64,000 nt of DNA from Acidobacteriota bacterium. GTDB taxonomy: Bacteria; Acidobacteriota; Vicinamibacteria; Vicinamibacterales; SCN-69-37. A program made the translations under genes and the position numbers. Position 1 is the stretch's first letter. Each line of letters begins with the position of its first letter. Positions 34,985-43,162 of this stretch are shown here, piece by piece. The notes beneath the pieces were generated by a model that was not told where the DNA came from, searched no databases, and saw only the letters and a program-made list of their open reading frames with translations. Location: assembly GCA_947467605.1 (NCBI GenBank), contig CANIII010000023.1, positions 22,197 to 86,196 of the forward strand, given 5' to 3'.

Positions 34985-35619
34985 CTCAGGAAGGGATTGC
35001 CGCCCTTCTCATCTCCAATGGTGGTGTCCGGGCCGTGTCCCGAGTGCACGATAGTCTCGTCGGGATAAACAAGCAACTGCTCACGAATCGATTTCAGCAA
35101 CAACGCCTGATTGCCGCCAGGCAGGTCTGTGCGACCAATTGAGTCGGCAAAGAGCGTGTCGCCCACGAACAGCTCGCGAGCGGCCTGATCAGATCGTCCA
35201 ATCGCCAGACACACTCCTCCTGGGCAATGCCCGGGCGCGTGTCGCACCTCAACCAGGTAACGGCCGAACATGAGACGCTGATCAGGCGCGTAGAACTGGT
35301 CGACCGGCGGCTGCCGTTCCAATGTCAGACCAAACATGCGACCCTGCTCCACGATGCCATCGTAGAGAAACAGGTCGTCGCGATGCAGCCAGATGGGCAC
35401 GCTGAACGCCGCCTTGGCCCGACCCACTCCGGTGATGTGATCGAGATGGGCGTGCGTGAGCAGGATCATCGTGACCGTGAGGCCCTCGGCCTGCACGTGC
35501 GCCACCAGATCGTCGACCTCATCACCAGGATCAATGCACACCGCCTCCTTCGTCTCTTCGCACGACACGAGATAGCCATTCTTGAAAAACGGAGGCGCCG
35601 CAGCGGTGACGATGTCCAT
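34981..35619 (-). CDS. MBL-fold metallo-hydrolase, glyoxalase II-like
   Basis: A 212-residue metallo-beta-lactamase fold protein. The metal motif is THAHLDH (HxHxDH), with further ligands in 'HAPGHCPGG', 'FVGDTLFADSIGRTDLPGG' and 'HSGHGPDT'. This layout fits short glyoxalase II-like or thioester hydrolases with two metals. The physiological substrate is unknown. It is first in a three-gene minus run and is divergent from the threonine dehydratase. Confidence 0.88.
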   Translation of the reverse strand: MDIVTAAAPPFFKNGYLVSCEETKEAVCIDPGDEVDDLVAHVQAEGLTVTMILLTHAHLDHITGVGRAKAAFSVPIWLHRDDLFLYDGIVEQGRMFGLTLERQPPVDQFYAPDQRLMFGRYLVEVRHAPGHCPGGVCLAIGRSDQAARELFVGDTLFADSIGRTDLPGGNQALLLKSIREQLLVYPDETIVHSGHGPDTTIGDEKGGNPFLR

Positions 35620-35624
35620 ACCGG

Positions 35625-35630
35625 TAGAAT
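35625..35630 (+). promoter_or_regulatory. -10 element of threonine dehydratase gene (leaderless spacing)
   Basis: TAGAAT, six bases, then the ATG at 35637. Confidence 0.5.
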
Positions 35631-35636
35631 CTTTTC

Positions 35637-36611
35637 ATGAATCGACAGTCGATCCAGCGCGCAGCCGGCCGCATCGCGCCGCACATCACGCGCACGCCGC
35701 TCGTGGGCTCCAACTGGCTCTCCGCTGTCGCCGGCGCCAACGTGTGGCTGAAACTTGAGACCGCTCAGATCACGGGCTCGTTCAAGGCCCGCGGCGCGAT
35801 GCACGCGATCCTCGCCCTCCGCGAACGCGCCCCCGAGGTTGATCTCGTTGTCACCGCTTCAGCCGGCAATCACGGCCAGGCCCTGGCATGGGCCGGCAGC
35901 CAACTCGGCATCCGTGTGCGCGCACACGCACCCGCCTATGCGGCCAACGCGAAAAAAGATGCGATGCGTGCACGCGGCGCTGAACTCATCGAAGCCGACA
36001 GCTACGACGCCGCTGAATCAGCCGCGCGCGACGACGCCTCCCGGAGCGGGGTGCCGTACATCTCGCCATACAACGATGACGACGTGATCGCGGGACAGGG
36101 AACGATCGCGCTCGAGATGCTTGAGGATGAACCGGACATCGACACGTTCGTGATCGCTGTCGGCGGCGGCGGCCTCATCACCGGCTGCGCCATTGTCGCG
36201 AAAGATCGCAAGTCGCCGCTGGGGGTGATCGGCGCCGAGGCCGAGTCGTCCCCGGTGTTCAGTACGGCGCTCGCCGCCGGTGAGATCACAACCGTCACGG
36301 TGCTGCCGACGCTCGCCGATGCCCTGGCGGGAAACCTTGAACCCGGCAGCCGCACGTTCCCGCTAGTGAGCCATCTGGTCGACGGCATGGTGCTCGTCGC
36401 CGAGGAGTCGATCGCGGCCGCCATGCGTGGTCTGTACTCCAACCATGGCGTCATCACCGAAGGCTCCGGCGCGGTGGCGACGGCGGCGTTGCTACAAGGC
36501 CTCGGCCTCCGTGAACGCAACGTCGGCATCATCGTCTGCGGAGGCAACGTAGACCTCGACAAATTCGCGAAGATCACCGGATTTGAAGCTACTTCGTCCG
36601 CGAAGGCCTGA
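35637..36611 (+). CDS. ilvA: Threonine/serine dehydratase (PLP)
   Basis: A 324-residue PLP enzyme of fold type II that deaminates threonine or serine to the 2-oxo acid. The PLP lysine is in 'QITGSFKARGA'. Also 'VTASAGNHGQALAWAG', the phosphate-binding 'AVGGGGLITG', and 'EGSGAVATAALL'. There is no C-terminal ACT regulatory domain, so it resembles the short catabolic type (TdcB or serine racemase-like) as much as biosynthetic IlvA. The symbol is therefore tentative. Its end overlaps the convergent SDR gene by 23 bases. Confidence 0.87.
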   Translation: MNRQSIQRAAGRIAPHITRTPLVGSNWLSAVAGANVWLKLETAQITGSFKARGAMHAILALRERAPEVDLVVTASAGNHGQALAWAGSQLGIRVRAHAPAYAANAKKDAMRARGAELIEADSYDAAESAARDDASRSGVPYISPYNDDDVIAGQGTIALEMLEDEPDIDTFVIAVGGGGLITGCAIVAKDRKSPLGVIGAEAESSPVFSTALAAGEITTVTVLPTLADALAGNLEPGSRTFPLVSHLVDGMVLVAEESIAAAMRGLYSNHGVITEGSGAVATAALLQGLGLRERNVGIIVCGGNVDLDKFAKITGFEATSSAKA

Positions 36612-37293
36612 TCTCGACTTTGCTCGGCAGGCTGCGTTTTGGGTGGCGCAGGAGGTCCATCACGACTTCGGCGATGTCGTCTGCGGTCAGCTTCCAGCTG
36701 CTATCTTCCGACTTCGTCGGATGCGAGAACTCCGTATCGACTGACCCGGGCATGACGCAGCTGACGCGGATGTTGTCGTTGCGGACTTCGAGCATGACGG
36801 CTTCGCTGAACGCAACGAGGCCGGCTTTTGATGCGCAGTACGCGGCCGCGTTCGCGAAGTAGTTGCGACCGGCCAGGCTCGCGATATTGATAATCCAGCC
36901 GCCGCCCGCACGCTTGAGATGTGGAATCGAGGCGCGCGTCGCGTAGAACACCCCCGTGAGGTTCGTGTCGATCACCTGATGCCACGCTTCATCGGACATG
37001 TTCTCGACATCGACAAAGGTACCGACGCCGGCATTGTTGATGAGCGTATCGAGCGTGCCGAACGTGGACACGGCGCGATCAATCGCCGCTTCGAGACCCT
37101 CGCGATTGCGCACATCGACAGTGGCGCCGATCACCTGCGCGCCCGTCGCGGCCGACTTGGCGAGCGCCGTCAGTGCCTGCTTGACGCGGCCCTCGTCGCG
37201 GCCTGTGATCATCACCTTGCCGCCCGTCGCCAACATCGCTTCCGCGATGGCAAACCCAATCCCCTTTGTACCGCCCGTGACCAACGCGTTCAT
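36589..37293 (-). CDS. SDR-family oxidoreductase
   Basis: A 234-residue short-chain dehydrogenase. Nucleotide motif TGGTKGIG; 'LINNAGVG'; the catalytic Ser in 'IASLAGRNYF'; and Tyr-x3-Lys in 'AAYCASKAG'. Closest in style to 3-oxoacyl-ACP reductase (FabG-like) proteins, but the length and lone context do not fix a substrate. AGAGGTG a few bases upstream of the ATG is a probable ribosome site. Confidence 0.88.
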   Translation of the reverse strand: MNALVTGGTKGIGFAIAEAMLATGGKVMITGRDEGRVKQALTALAKSAATGAQVIGATVDVRNREGLEAAIDRAVSTFGTLDTLINNAGVGTFVDVENMSDEAWHQVIDTNLTGVFYATRASIPHLKRAGGGWIINIASLAGRNYFANAAAYCASKAGLVAFSEAVMLEVRNDNIRVSCVMPGSVDTEFSHPTKSEDSSWKLTADDIAEVVMDLLRHPKRSLPSKVEIRPSRTK

Positions 37294-37306
37294 GGAACAC
37301 CTCTGC

Positions 37307-37312
37307 TACGAT
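37307..37312 (+). promoter_or_regulatory. -10 element of the MDH-like gene (leaderless spacing)
   Basis: TACGAT, eight bases, then the ATG at 37321. Confidence 0.4.
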
Positions 37313-37320
37313 TCTCTCCG

Positions 37321-38175
37321 ATGTCAGCGGTCGCCGTCGTTTCCATAGTGGGCGCAGGAGAAATTGGCTCGGCCGTCGCGTTCGCCCTCGCGCGACGGGC
37401 GCGCGTCCGCGACGTGCGCCTGGTGGACGCCGCTGCCACCGTCGCGGCAGGCAAAGCCCTCGACATTCAGCAGACCGGCCCGATCGAAGGATTCGACACA
37501 CGTGTCAGTGGTCGCGGCGACGCGCTCGATGCCGTCGGCGCCGACGTGATTGTTGTTGCCGACGATGCAACAACAGGCGAATGGGAGGGCGAACGCGGGC
37601 TGGCGCTGATCAAGCAACTGGTCCGCGCAGGCGACACGGCACCGATCGTCTTCGCGGGGCCGAAGCAGGTGTGGCTGATGGAAGCCGCCGTGCGCGAGGC
37701 TGGCGTCTCGCCACAGGCGGTCGTGGGATCAGCCGCCGCTGCCGTTCACAGCGGGCTCGCGGCGCTGGTCGCACTCGAGGTGAATGGTTCCGCGATGGAT
37801 GTGTCGGCCGCGCTCGTCGGTCGCAGCCCGGCGTTCACCGTCGGCTGGACGTCAGCCACGCTCAGCGGTTCACTGCTCTCCACCGCCATGCCCGCGCATC
37901 GCATGGTCGCGGTCTCGGAGACGCTGAAGAAGCTCTGGCCGCCGAAGCCGCACGCCGTCGGCGCCGCAACGGCGGTCATCGTCGAAGGCCTGCTCTTCGG
38001 ATCGCGCCGACACGTCTACGCCACGACAGTATTGAACGGCGAGTACGGTGAGCGCGGCACGGCCACGATGCTGCCGCTCGAGGTTGGCAACCGACGCGTG
38101 ATGCGGCGGATTGAGCCCTCGCTGTCAGGACAGGAGCGCGTGGAATTCCTCAACGGACTGTCAAAGCGCGGCTGA
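37321..38175 (+). CDS. Degenerate malate/lactate dehydrogenase-like protein
   Basis: A 284-residue protein. The ATG at 37321 begins a Rossmann fold 'VVSIVGAGEIGSAVAFALAR' and 'ALDIQQTGPIEGFDTRVSG' as in malate dehydrogenase. The catalytic elements are changed, however. The substrate loop region reads 'VVADDATTGEWEGE' without the usual arginines. The Asp-x2-Arg helix reads 'AAAAVHSGLAALVALEV'. The place of the G-x-H-G-D histidine reads 'LVGRSPAF'. It probably binds a dinucleotide but does not act as a dehydrogenase (inference). Confidence 0.78.
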   Translation: MSAVAVVSIVGAGEIGSAVAFALARRARVRDVRLVDAAATVAAGKALDIQQTGPIEGFDTRVSGRGDALDAVGADVIVVADDATTGEWEGERGLALIKQLVRAGDTAPIVFAGPKQVWLMEAAVREAGVSPQAVVGSAAAAVHSGLAALVALEVNGSAMDVSAALVGRSPAFTVGWTSATLSGSLLSTAMPAHRMVAVSETLKKLWPPKPHAVGAATAVIVEGLLFGSRRHVYATTVLNGEYGERGTATMLPLEVGNRRVMRRIEPSLSGQERVEFLNGLSKRG

Positions 38176-39343
38176 CGCGCTTCCACAGATCCTCTGCCCC
38201 AACCGCCGCGAACATCAGCAGCATCACGACCGCCGGCATCATGTAGCGCACCACGGCGAGGACCGACACGGCCGTGAGCCAGAAATACAGAATTCCGCCG
38301 ATCAGAAACAGCGCGTGCGCTCGGTGACGACGCAGGCAGATCCGCGCGCCGTGGATGCCGAGAAGCAGATACGGTGCCTGCACGATGAGCGTGACGATGT
38401 CGTTAGTCTCGGCAATCGATGCATACCAGGCACGCGCGGTCTTGGCGCCAACGAAGGCCAGAAGATCCAACGGATGCTGCGTCAACTGACGAAGGTAGAA
38501 CACCGCAACATCGGCTGAATTCTGCAACTGCCCGGCGGCATCGGCGGCGAGCGCACGCTGAGCAAGCGCAAAGTTGCCCAGCGCTCCATCTCGATAGAAC
38601 AGGCCGTGAAGCATCGACGGGTACAAACCTCCGGAGATGCCGCCGTGGCCCGTGTGTTGATAGACGATCCACACCCACGTCAGTACTGGCAGCGCGAATC
38701 CGAGGAGAAAAGACTAAGTACTCGCGACGCGCCACAACGGAGACGTTCCTGGACGGGCGATTGCGATGAAGCCCATCACGATGAGTGGAAAGAGCGTGGG
38801 CGCAGGCCAGGTCAGGACGCTCGCGGCCAGCGCGATGCCGCTGGCCCCCATGATCAGTCGACGGCCGGTGCGCAGCGCAGAGAACAGCAGCCATAGCGAC
38901 GCCACGAAGAAGAACAGAAACAGCGCCGTCGCATTCCAGGCGAATCGCGTCACACCGAGCGCGGCGAACACGGGATGCATCATCAACAACAGCGCCGCGA
39001 TCGTCGCCTGACTCGCGGTGAGCCACTGGCGTGCCGCCAGAAACAGCATCGTCACTGACAGGGCGTGCAGGATCACGATCGCCCAGCGGTAGTGCGTGTT
39101 CTCGAGATCCGCCGTTCCGCCGGTGCGATAGATGGCAGCGAGAAAGAGCGGAAACCCCGGCGGGTATCGATCTGGGAACGCGTGATCCAGCACGTAGCCA
39201 TCGCCTTGCGCGATATGGGTGGCAAGGGGCGCGTAGAAATTGACGGCGTCACCAGGATTCGTGCCGCGGTTCCCCACCGCGAGATACGACGCGGCGTAGA
39301 AGATGAGCGCGATCAGGAAAAGAACGCGTTTGGCGACCTTCAT
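38150..39343 (-). pseudogene. GT-C-type glycosyltransferase gene interrupted by an in-frame amber codon
   Basis: One continuous reading frame of about 397 codons encoding a multi-spanning membrane glycosyltransferase of the ArnT/PMT (GT39) style: an early acidic loop 'GDAVNFYAPLATHIAQGD', 'RYPPGFPLFLAAIY', and many membrane segments. A TAG at 38714-38716 splits it after 'PLWRVAST'. The same frame resumes at once with hydrophobic 'SFLLGFALPVLTWVW' and runs to 38150. It is either a recent nonsense mutation, a sequencing error or readthrough. The tail overlaps the convergent MDH-like gene by 26 bases. Confidence 0.72.
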
Positions 39344-39377
39344 CGCGTGGCCGCGTCGCCGGCCGTCACGGTGATTC

Positions 39378-40817
39378 CTAGCTCTTGCGCTTGGGCGCCG
39401 GCTTGCGCCGGCCGCGCGCCGGAGCGGCTGACTCTTGCGGACGACGACGCGACTTGCCCTTGGTGGGCGCAGGCGCGTCGACCGTACCGGGTGCGCCGGC
39501 GAAGTTGCCGTTCACATCGCCGGGCTCGTGGTCGTCGTCGATCGGTGTCACAACGGCATCGATGACTTCCGGCCCCGTCGTGATCACGATCGGCTCGACA
39601 TCAGCCGGCGGCGGCGTACTGGCCACGGCCAGTGCCGGCGTGTTCGAGCTCTGGAACACTCGGATCACGCCCTGACGGTCGCGCTCCATGCGCACGAGGT
39701 TGTCTTTGTGTGCGGCACGCAACAGATCGGTCAGGTTGGCGAAGCCATACGCGCGCTCGTCAAACGGCGGCGTCGCGGCGCGCATGACCTGCTTCACGTT
39801 GCGGAGATACAGCGGCCACTTGCGGATCTCTGCAGCCGCCAGCAACCGGGCGAACTCGACGAGACCCTCGGCCGGTGTGCCCGCCACTTCGACGGGCGTC
39901 GTGGAGACGGCCGCTGGCTGGGCGGGGTGATGGGTCTGTGCCTCGCGCTGTTCACGCGGCTCACGTGTGGGGTGGGTCGCGGTAGTCGGAATCGATCCGC
40001 CATTCTCATCGGTCGCGGCCGTCGCAGCGTGGTCCGAAACCATTGGCGCGCCATCAGCCGGGCTGACCATCCAGCCACCCTTGCCCTGCGTCACTTTCAG
40101 GACGCCGGCCTTTTCAAGTTTCTGCGCGAAGTCGCGGAACGAGCTCGCGCCGTACGACCGCTCGTCGAACGTCGAGTCGAGCTGCAACAGCGTGGTCTTG
40201 AGCAGGCCCAGCGGCGGAGCGCCGTCGCGTTCGGAGAGGACGCCCATCGCACGCGTCACGAGCGGTAACGCCTTGTCGATCGTCATGCGATCCGAGCGAT
40301 TCTCACCCGCCGTGCCGGACTGACGACGATGGCCGCTGCCGGTGCTGCGCACGAGGTTCTCGTAGGCGATGAACTCATGGCAGTTGCGCTTCATGATCTC
40401 GCTGGTGAACTGCCGGCCGCCGACGACAAAGACTTTCTTGTCGTACTGCTTGAGCTTTTCCACGAGGCTGATGAAGTCGCTGTCACCGCCCACAATCACG
40501 AACGCGTTGATGTGCGGATGCGTGAAGGCCATCTCGAGGGCGTCCAGCGCCAGGTTGATGTCGGCGCCATTCTTGTCGCCGCCCGGCGTCATGTTGCGCT
40601 GCACCATGCGGATGGCGTGCTGGCTGAGCGCGCGGCTGTATCCGCCGGCGCGCTGCCAATCGGAGTAGGCCATCTTGGAGACGACTTCGCCGCGTTCTTT
40701 CAGGGCTTCAAGGACCAGGCCGGCGTCAAACGACGCGCCCAGAGTGTTCTTGACGCCAATTTCAATGTTGTCGAAGTCGATAAATACTGCAATACGGAGA
40801 CGTTCTGATGGAGTCAC
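39378..40817 (-). CDS. NYN-domain protein with two OST-HTH/LOTUS domains
   Basis: A 479-residue protein starting at GTG 40817 behind AAGGA. Residues 5-155 form a NYN (PIN-like) nuclease domain with acidic residues in place: FIDFDN (Asp14, Asp16), 'GGDKNGADINLALD' (Asp86, Asp92), and 'VGGDSDF' (Asp112, Asp114). Two LOTUS/OST-HTH domains follow at about 178-255 ('FDERSYGASSFRDFAQKLEK') and 325-400 ('FDERAYGFANLTDLLRAAHK'), joined by a Thr/Pro-rich linker. The tail is basic. The design suggests an RNA-targeted nuclease; bacterial examples are poorly studied. Confidence 0.9.
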   Translation of the reverse strand: MTPSERLRIAVFIDFDNIEIGVKNTLGASFDAGLVLEALKERGEVVSKMAYSDWQRAGGYSRALSQHAIRMVQRNMTPGGDKNGADINLALDALEMAFTHPHINAFVIVGGDSDFISLVEKLKQYDKKVFVVGGRQFTSEIMKRNCHEFIAYENLVRSTGSGHRRQSGTAGENRSDRMTIDKALPLVTRAMGVLSERDGAPPLGLLKTTLLQLDSTFDERSYGASSFRDFAQKLEKAGVLKVTQGKGGWMVSPADGAPMVSDHAATAATDENGGSIPTTATHPTREPREQREAQTHHPAQPAAVSTTPVEVAGTPAEGLVEFARLLAAAEIRKWPLYLRNVKQVMRAATPPFDERAYGFANLTDLLRAAHKDNLVRMERDRQGVIRVFQSSNTPALAVASTPPPADVEPIVITTGPEVIDAVVTPIDDDHEPGDVNGNFAGAPGTVDAPAPTKGKSRRRPQESAAPARGRRKPAPKRKS

Positions 40818-40886
40818 AAAATCCTTAGTAAACCTAGAGGAAACACGAGGCGTTGGCCTTGCGGTTCCCCTAGTCTATCTCAGCTA

Positions 40887-41519
40887 CTAGGCCTCAATCG
40901 GCCGGTGCAGGCTCAGCCCGCCGGCGAAATCCTGGAGCCGGGCGCGCAGGAAGGTGCGGCCACGATGCAAGCGCGACTTGAGCGTCTGAGTCTTTACTTT
41001 CAACACCTTAGAGGCTTCTTCGGTCGACATGCCCTGCAGGTCGCGCAGCATCACCGGAATGCGGTAGACCGTCGGCATTTCTTGAAGCGCCGCCACAACC
41101 GCGTCACGCATCTGACGACGCATCACGGATTCGTCGCCCAGATTCGACCAGTCAGCGGCTTCGAAAATCGCATTCGTGCTCGAACCCGATTCGTCACTGG
41201 TCTTGGCCACGAGGTCACCGGCGAGCACTTCGTGCGGGCGGCTGAAGCGGCCGTTGCGCAAGCGCGACATCGCCGTGTTGAACGTGATGCGGTAGATCCA
41301 GGATGACAAGGCCGAGTCCCCCCGAAACATCTCGATCTTGTTGACGACCTTCAGCAGCACATCCTGGGCCACTTCCTCGGCGTCTTCCCAGTTCTTCATG
41401 TAGCGAAACGACAACTGGTGGATCATCGGGCCGTACTCGGCCGCCAATTCCGCCGCCGCCGTCGCGTCACCCTGTTGCAACCGTCCCGCCAGTTCCAGAT
41501 CCGCCCCTCGGTCCCGCAT
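40887..41519 (-). CDS. RpoE-like sigma-70 factor (ECF)
   Basis: A 210-residue sigma factor. The ATG at 41519 is chosen because GGAGG lies about six bases upstream. Region 2: 'HQLSFRYMKNWEDAEEVAQD' and 'SSWIYRITFNTAMSRLR'. Region 4: 'LPTVYRIPVMLRDLQGMS' type ('EMPTVYRIPVMLRDLQGMST') and 'VKTQTLKSRLHRGRTFLRAR'. The family is close to RpoE/SigW. No anti-sigma gene adjoins it, which is unusual. The linker between regions 2 and 4 is long. Confidence 0.89.
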   Translation of the reverse strand: MRDRGADLELAGRLQQGDATAAAELAAEYGPMIHQLSFRYMKNWEDAEEVAQDVLLKVVNKIEMFRGDSALSSWIYRITFNTAMSRLRNGRFSRPHEVLAGDLVAKTSDESGSSTNAIFEAADWSNLGDESVMRRQMRDAVVAALQEMPTVYRIPVMLRDLQGMSTEEASKVLKVKTQTLKSRLHRGRTFLRARLQDFAGGLSLHRPIEA

Positions 41520-41588
41520 TTCGTGCCTCCACATGACTGAACACGGGGGGGCCGTGGGTTATTCCCGAGGAAGTTGGACAGCTGGACG

Positions 41589-41650
41589 TACGTAGCCGAC
41601 GGCCTTCAGGCCGGCGGAAGCGCGACGGGCTAAAGCCCGTCGCCTACGTA
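41589..41650. repeat. REP-like palindromic element
   Basis: A 62-base element with outer arms tacgtag/ctacgta (41589-41595 and 41644-41650), an imperfect GC hairpin (ccgacggcc-ttca-ggccggcgg), and a perfect 9-base stem with TAAA loop (41622-41630 / 41635-41643). The stem-loop architecture is shared with 61954-61975. Confidence 0.75.
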
Positions 41651-41666
41651 AGTCAGATGTGTCGGG

Positions 41667-42731
41667 TTACGAGAAGCGGCTAAGCGAGACTTCGAGGCGG
41701 CGGGCCGGGGTTTTGGCTGAGCGCCACTGCACGAGGATTGGGGTCTGGTAGGTGCCTTCGATCAGCGCGCCAGTACCGGGTGCAGCTGAGTCGGAGACCA
41801 GCAGATCCACCGACCTGCGCATGCGCATGAAGCGCGACGCCGGAGCTTCCAGACTACGCGCGACGAGTCGCTCGATCAGTGGGGCGTCGATGCCGAGCGC
41901 GTCGAGCAGCCGGTTCACCGCGTGCGGGATGTCATATTTCGCGTACGCCCGCGCTTTGCTGGGCACGGCACGCGGGTCGTTCCACACGTGCTTGATCTTC
42001 TCAGTCGCAAAGCGCATCGGATGCTGGAGCACTTCCGCGAGGTCGTGCTGCATCAGCAACGTCTCGTACTCGTTGACCGTCAGGCTCGCGTGCTGTTCGT
42101 TCAACGCGAGTTCCAGCCGCACGCGACCCTTGGTGACGCCGTGCTGCTTGATCAACTCCGACACGGCGTCGTACACGCCGAGCTTCGACCCACGCAGGTT
42201 CACCGCGTCAATCGGATGCGCCGACACGGGAATATCAATCGTCGTCCGACCCACTTCTTCTTCATGGTCATACCCGACGATCGTCGTGACGCGACGACGG
42301 GGGACGCCCTTGAAGGTGCCGTCAAGATCGACGAGGTACACCGGTCCAGGCTTGGTGGCGTCATCGGTGACGCAGGCGCGAAGACCGCCCGTGATGAACG
42401 CGAGATGAGAATCGGCGTTGGTCGGTTCGACCTTCTTCTGTTCCTCGGCGAGTTCATGACGCAGCTCAAGCTGGTCGTGACGATAGCCGGCGCCTTCGGG
42501 GAACATCGTGCGGAAGAGATTGATGTACGGATGGACGCCGCCGAAACGCGCGTGCAGCCTGGCGGCGAGGCGCTGCGACAGGAAGCCCGCCGTCGAATGC
42601 TGCGAGGCATACATGTGGCGAGTAAATCGATTGAACGCATCGCCGTGGAGTTCGGCTGCGCGAGCGCGAACATCAAACACGTCGAAGCGGTCGCGTGGAG
42701 TCAGAGCGAGCGACAGCTCAATGGGAGCCAA
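41667..42731 (-). CDS. YjbQ/UPF0047-like protein with extra C-terminal domain
   Basis: A 354-residue protein with a TTG start at 42731. Residues ~5-155 follow the YjbQ (UPF0047, thiamin-phosphate-synthase-like) pattern: 'QHSTAGF' (45-49, cf. H-T-[ST]-A), 'YRHD' (83-86), 'TNADSHLAFITGG' (105-115, cf. N-x-D-x-H-L), and 'YLVDLDGTFKGVPRRRVTTI' (cf. the family end). YjbQ is normally about 140 residues. Here another ~200 residues of unknown type follow, with 'TGALIEGTYQTPILVQWRSA' near the end. No confident function. Confidence 0.62.
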   Translation of the reverse strand: MAPIELSLALTPRDRFDVFDVRARAAELHGDAFNRFTRHMYASQHSTAGFLSQRLAARLHARFGGVHPYINLFRTMFPEGAGYRHDQLELRHELAEEQKKVEPTNADSHLAFITGGLRACVTDDATKPGPVYLVDLDGTFKGVPRRRVTTIVGYDHEEEVGRTTIDIPVSAHPIDAVNLRGSKLGVYDAVSELIKQHGVTKGRVRLELALNEQHASLTVNEYETLLMQHDLAEVLQHPMRFATEKIKHVWNDPRAVPSKARAYAKYDIPHAVNRLLDALGIDAPLIERLVARSLEAPASRFMRMRRSVDLLVSDSAAPGTGALIEGTYQTPILVQWRSAKTPARRLEVSLSRFS

Positions 42732-42847
42732 GACCCTGACAGTCTATTTCAAACAGCGAGGCCACAAAAGAAAACTGGCGCGACCGTCGGGGAAAACCCC
42801 GGGGCCGCGCCAGTGAATTTGGTCGCGGAAAACGACCGCGTTGCTAA

Positions 42848-43051
42848 CTAGACCGGAACGACGTTCGCGGCCTGCTTGCCCTTCGGCCCGTCAACGATTT
42901 CGAACGAGACCTGCTGACCTTCCTTGAGGCTCTTGAAACCCGACGCTGCGATCGCGGAGAAATGAACGAAGAGATCCTGGCCGCCATCGCTGGGGGTAAT
43001 GAAGCCGAAGCCCTTGGAATCGTTGAACCACTTGACAGTACCTGTTGCCAC
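42848..43051 (-). CDS. Cold-shock protein (CspA family)
   Basis: A 67-residue OB-fold single-strand nucleic-acid binding protein. GTG 43051 sits behind GGGAGGT. RNP1 'KGFGFI' and RNP2 'DLFVHFSAI' are intact, with '[11 protein letters not shown]' at the start. It probably acts as an RNA chaperone. The 110-base upstream gap could contain a 5' leader, but I cannot define a thermosensor structure. Confidence 0.95.
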   Translation of the reverse strand: MATGTVKWFNDSKGFGFITPSDGGQDLFVHFSAIAASGFKSLKEGQQVSFEIVDGPKGKQAANVVPV

Positions 43052-43162
43052 TTTAGACCTCCCGGTCCATAAAATGCTCAAAACGAGCACAAGACAGTGT
43101 ATGCCATGCGCATCACGTACCGCCAACAGCAAAATCACAACTACGCGAACAAACAGCGAAAA

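Noticed and set aside
38674..38714. Two separate glycosyltransferase genes
   Set aside because: The two parts are in the same frame with hydrophobic continuity and only one TAG between them. The second has no start context or ribosome site.
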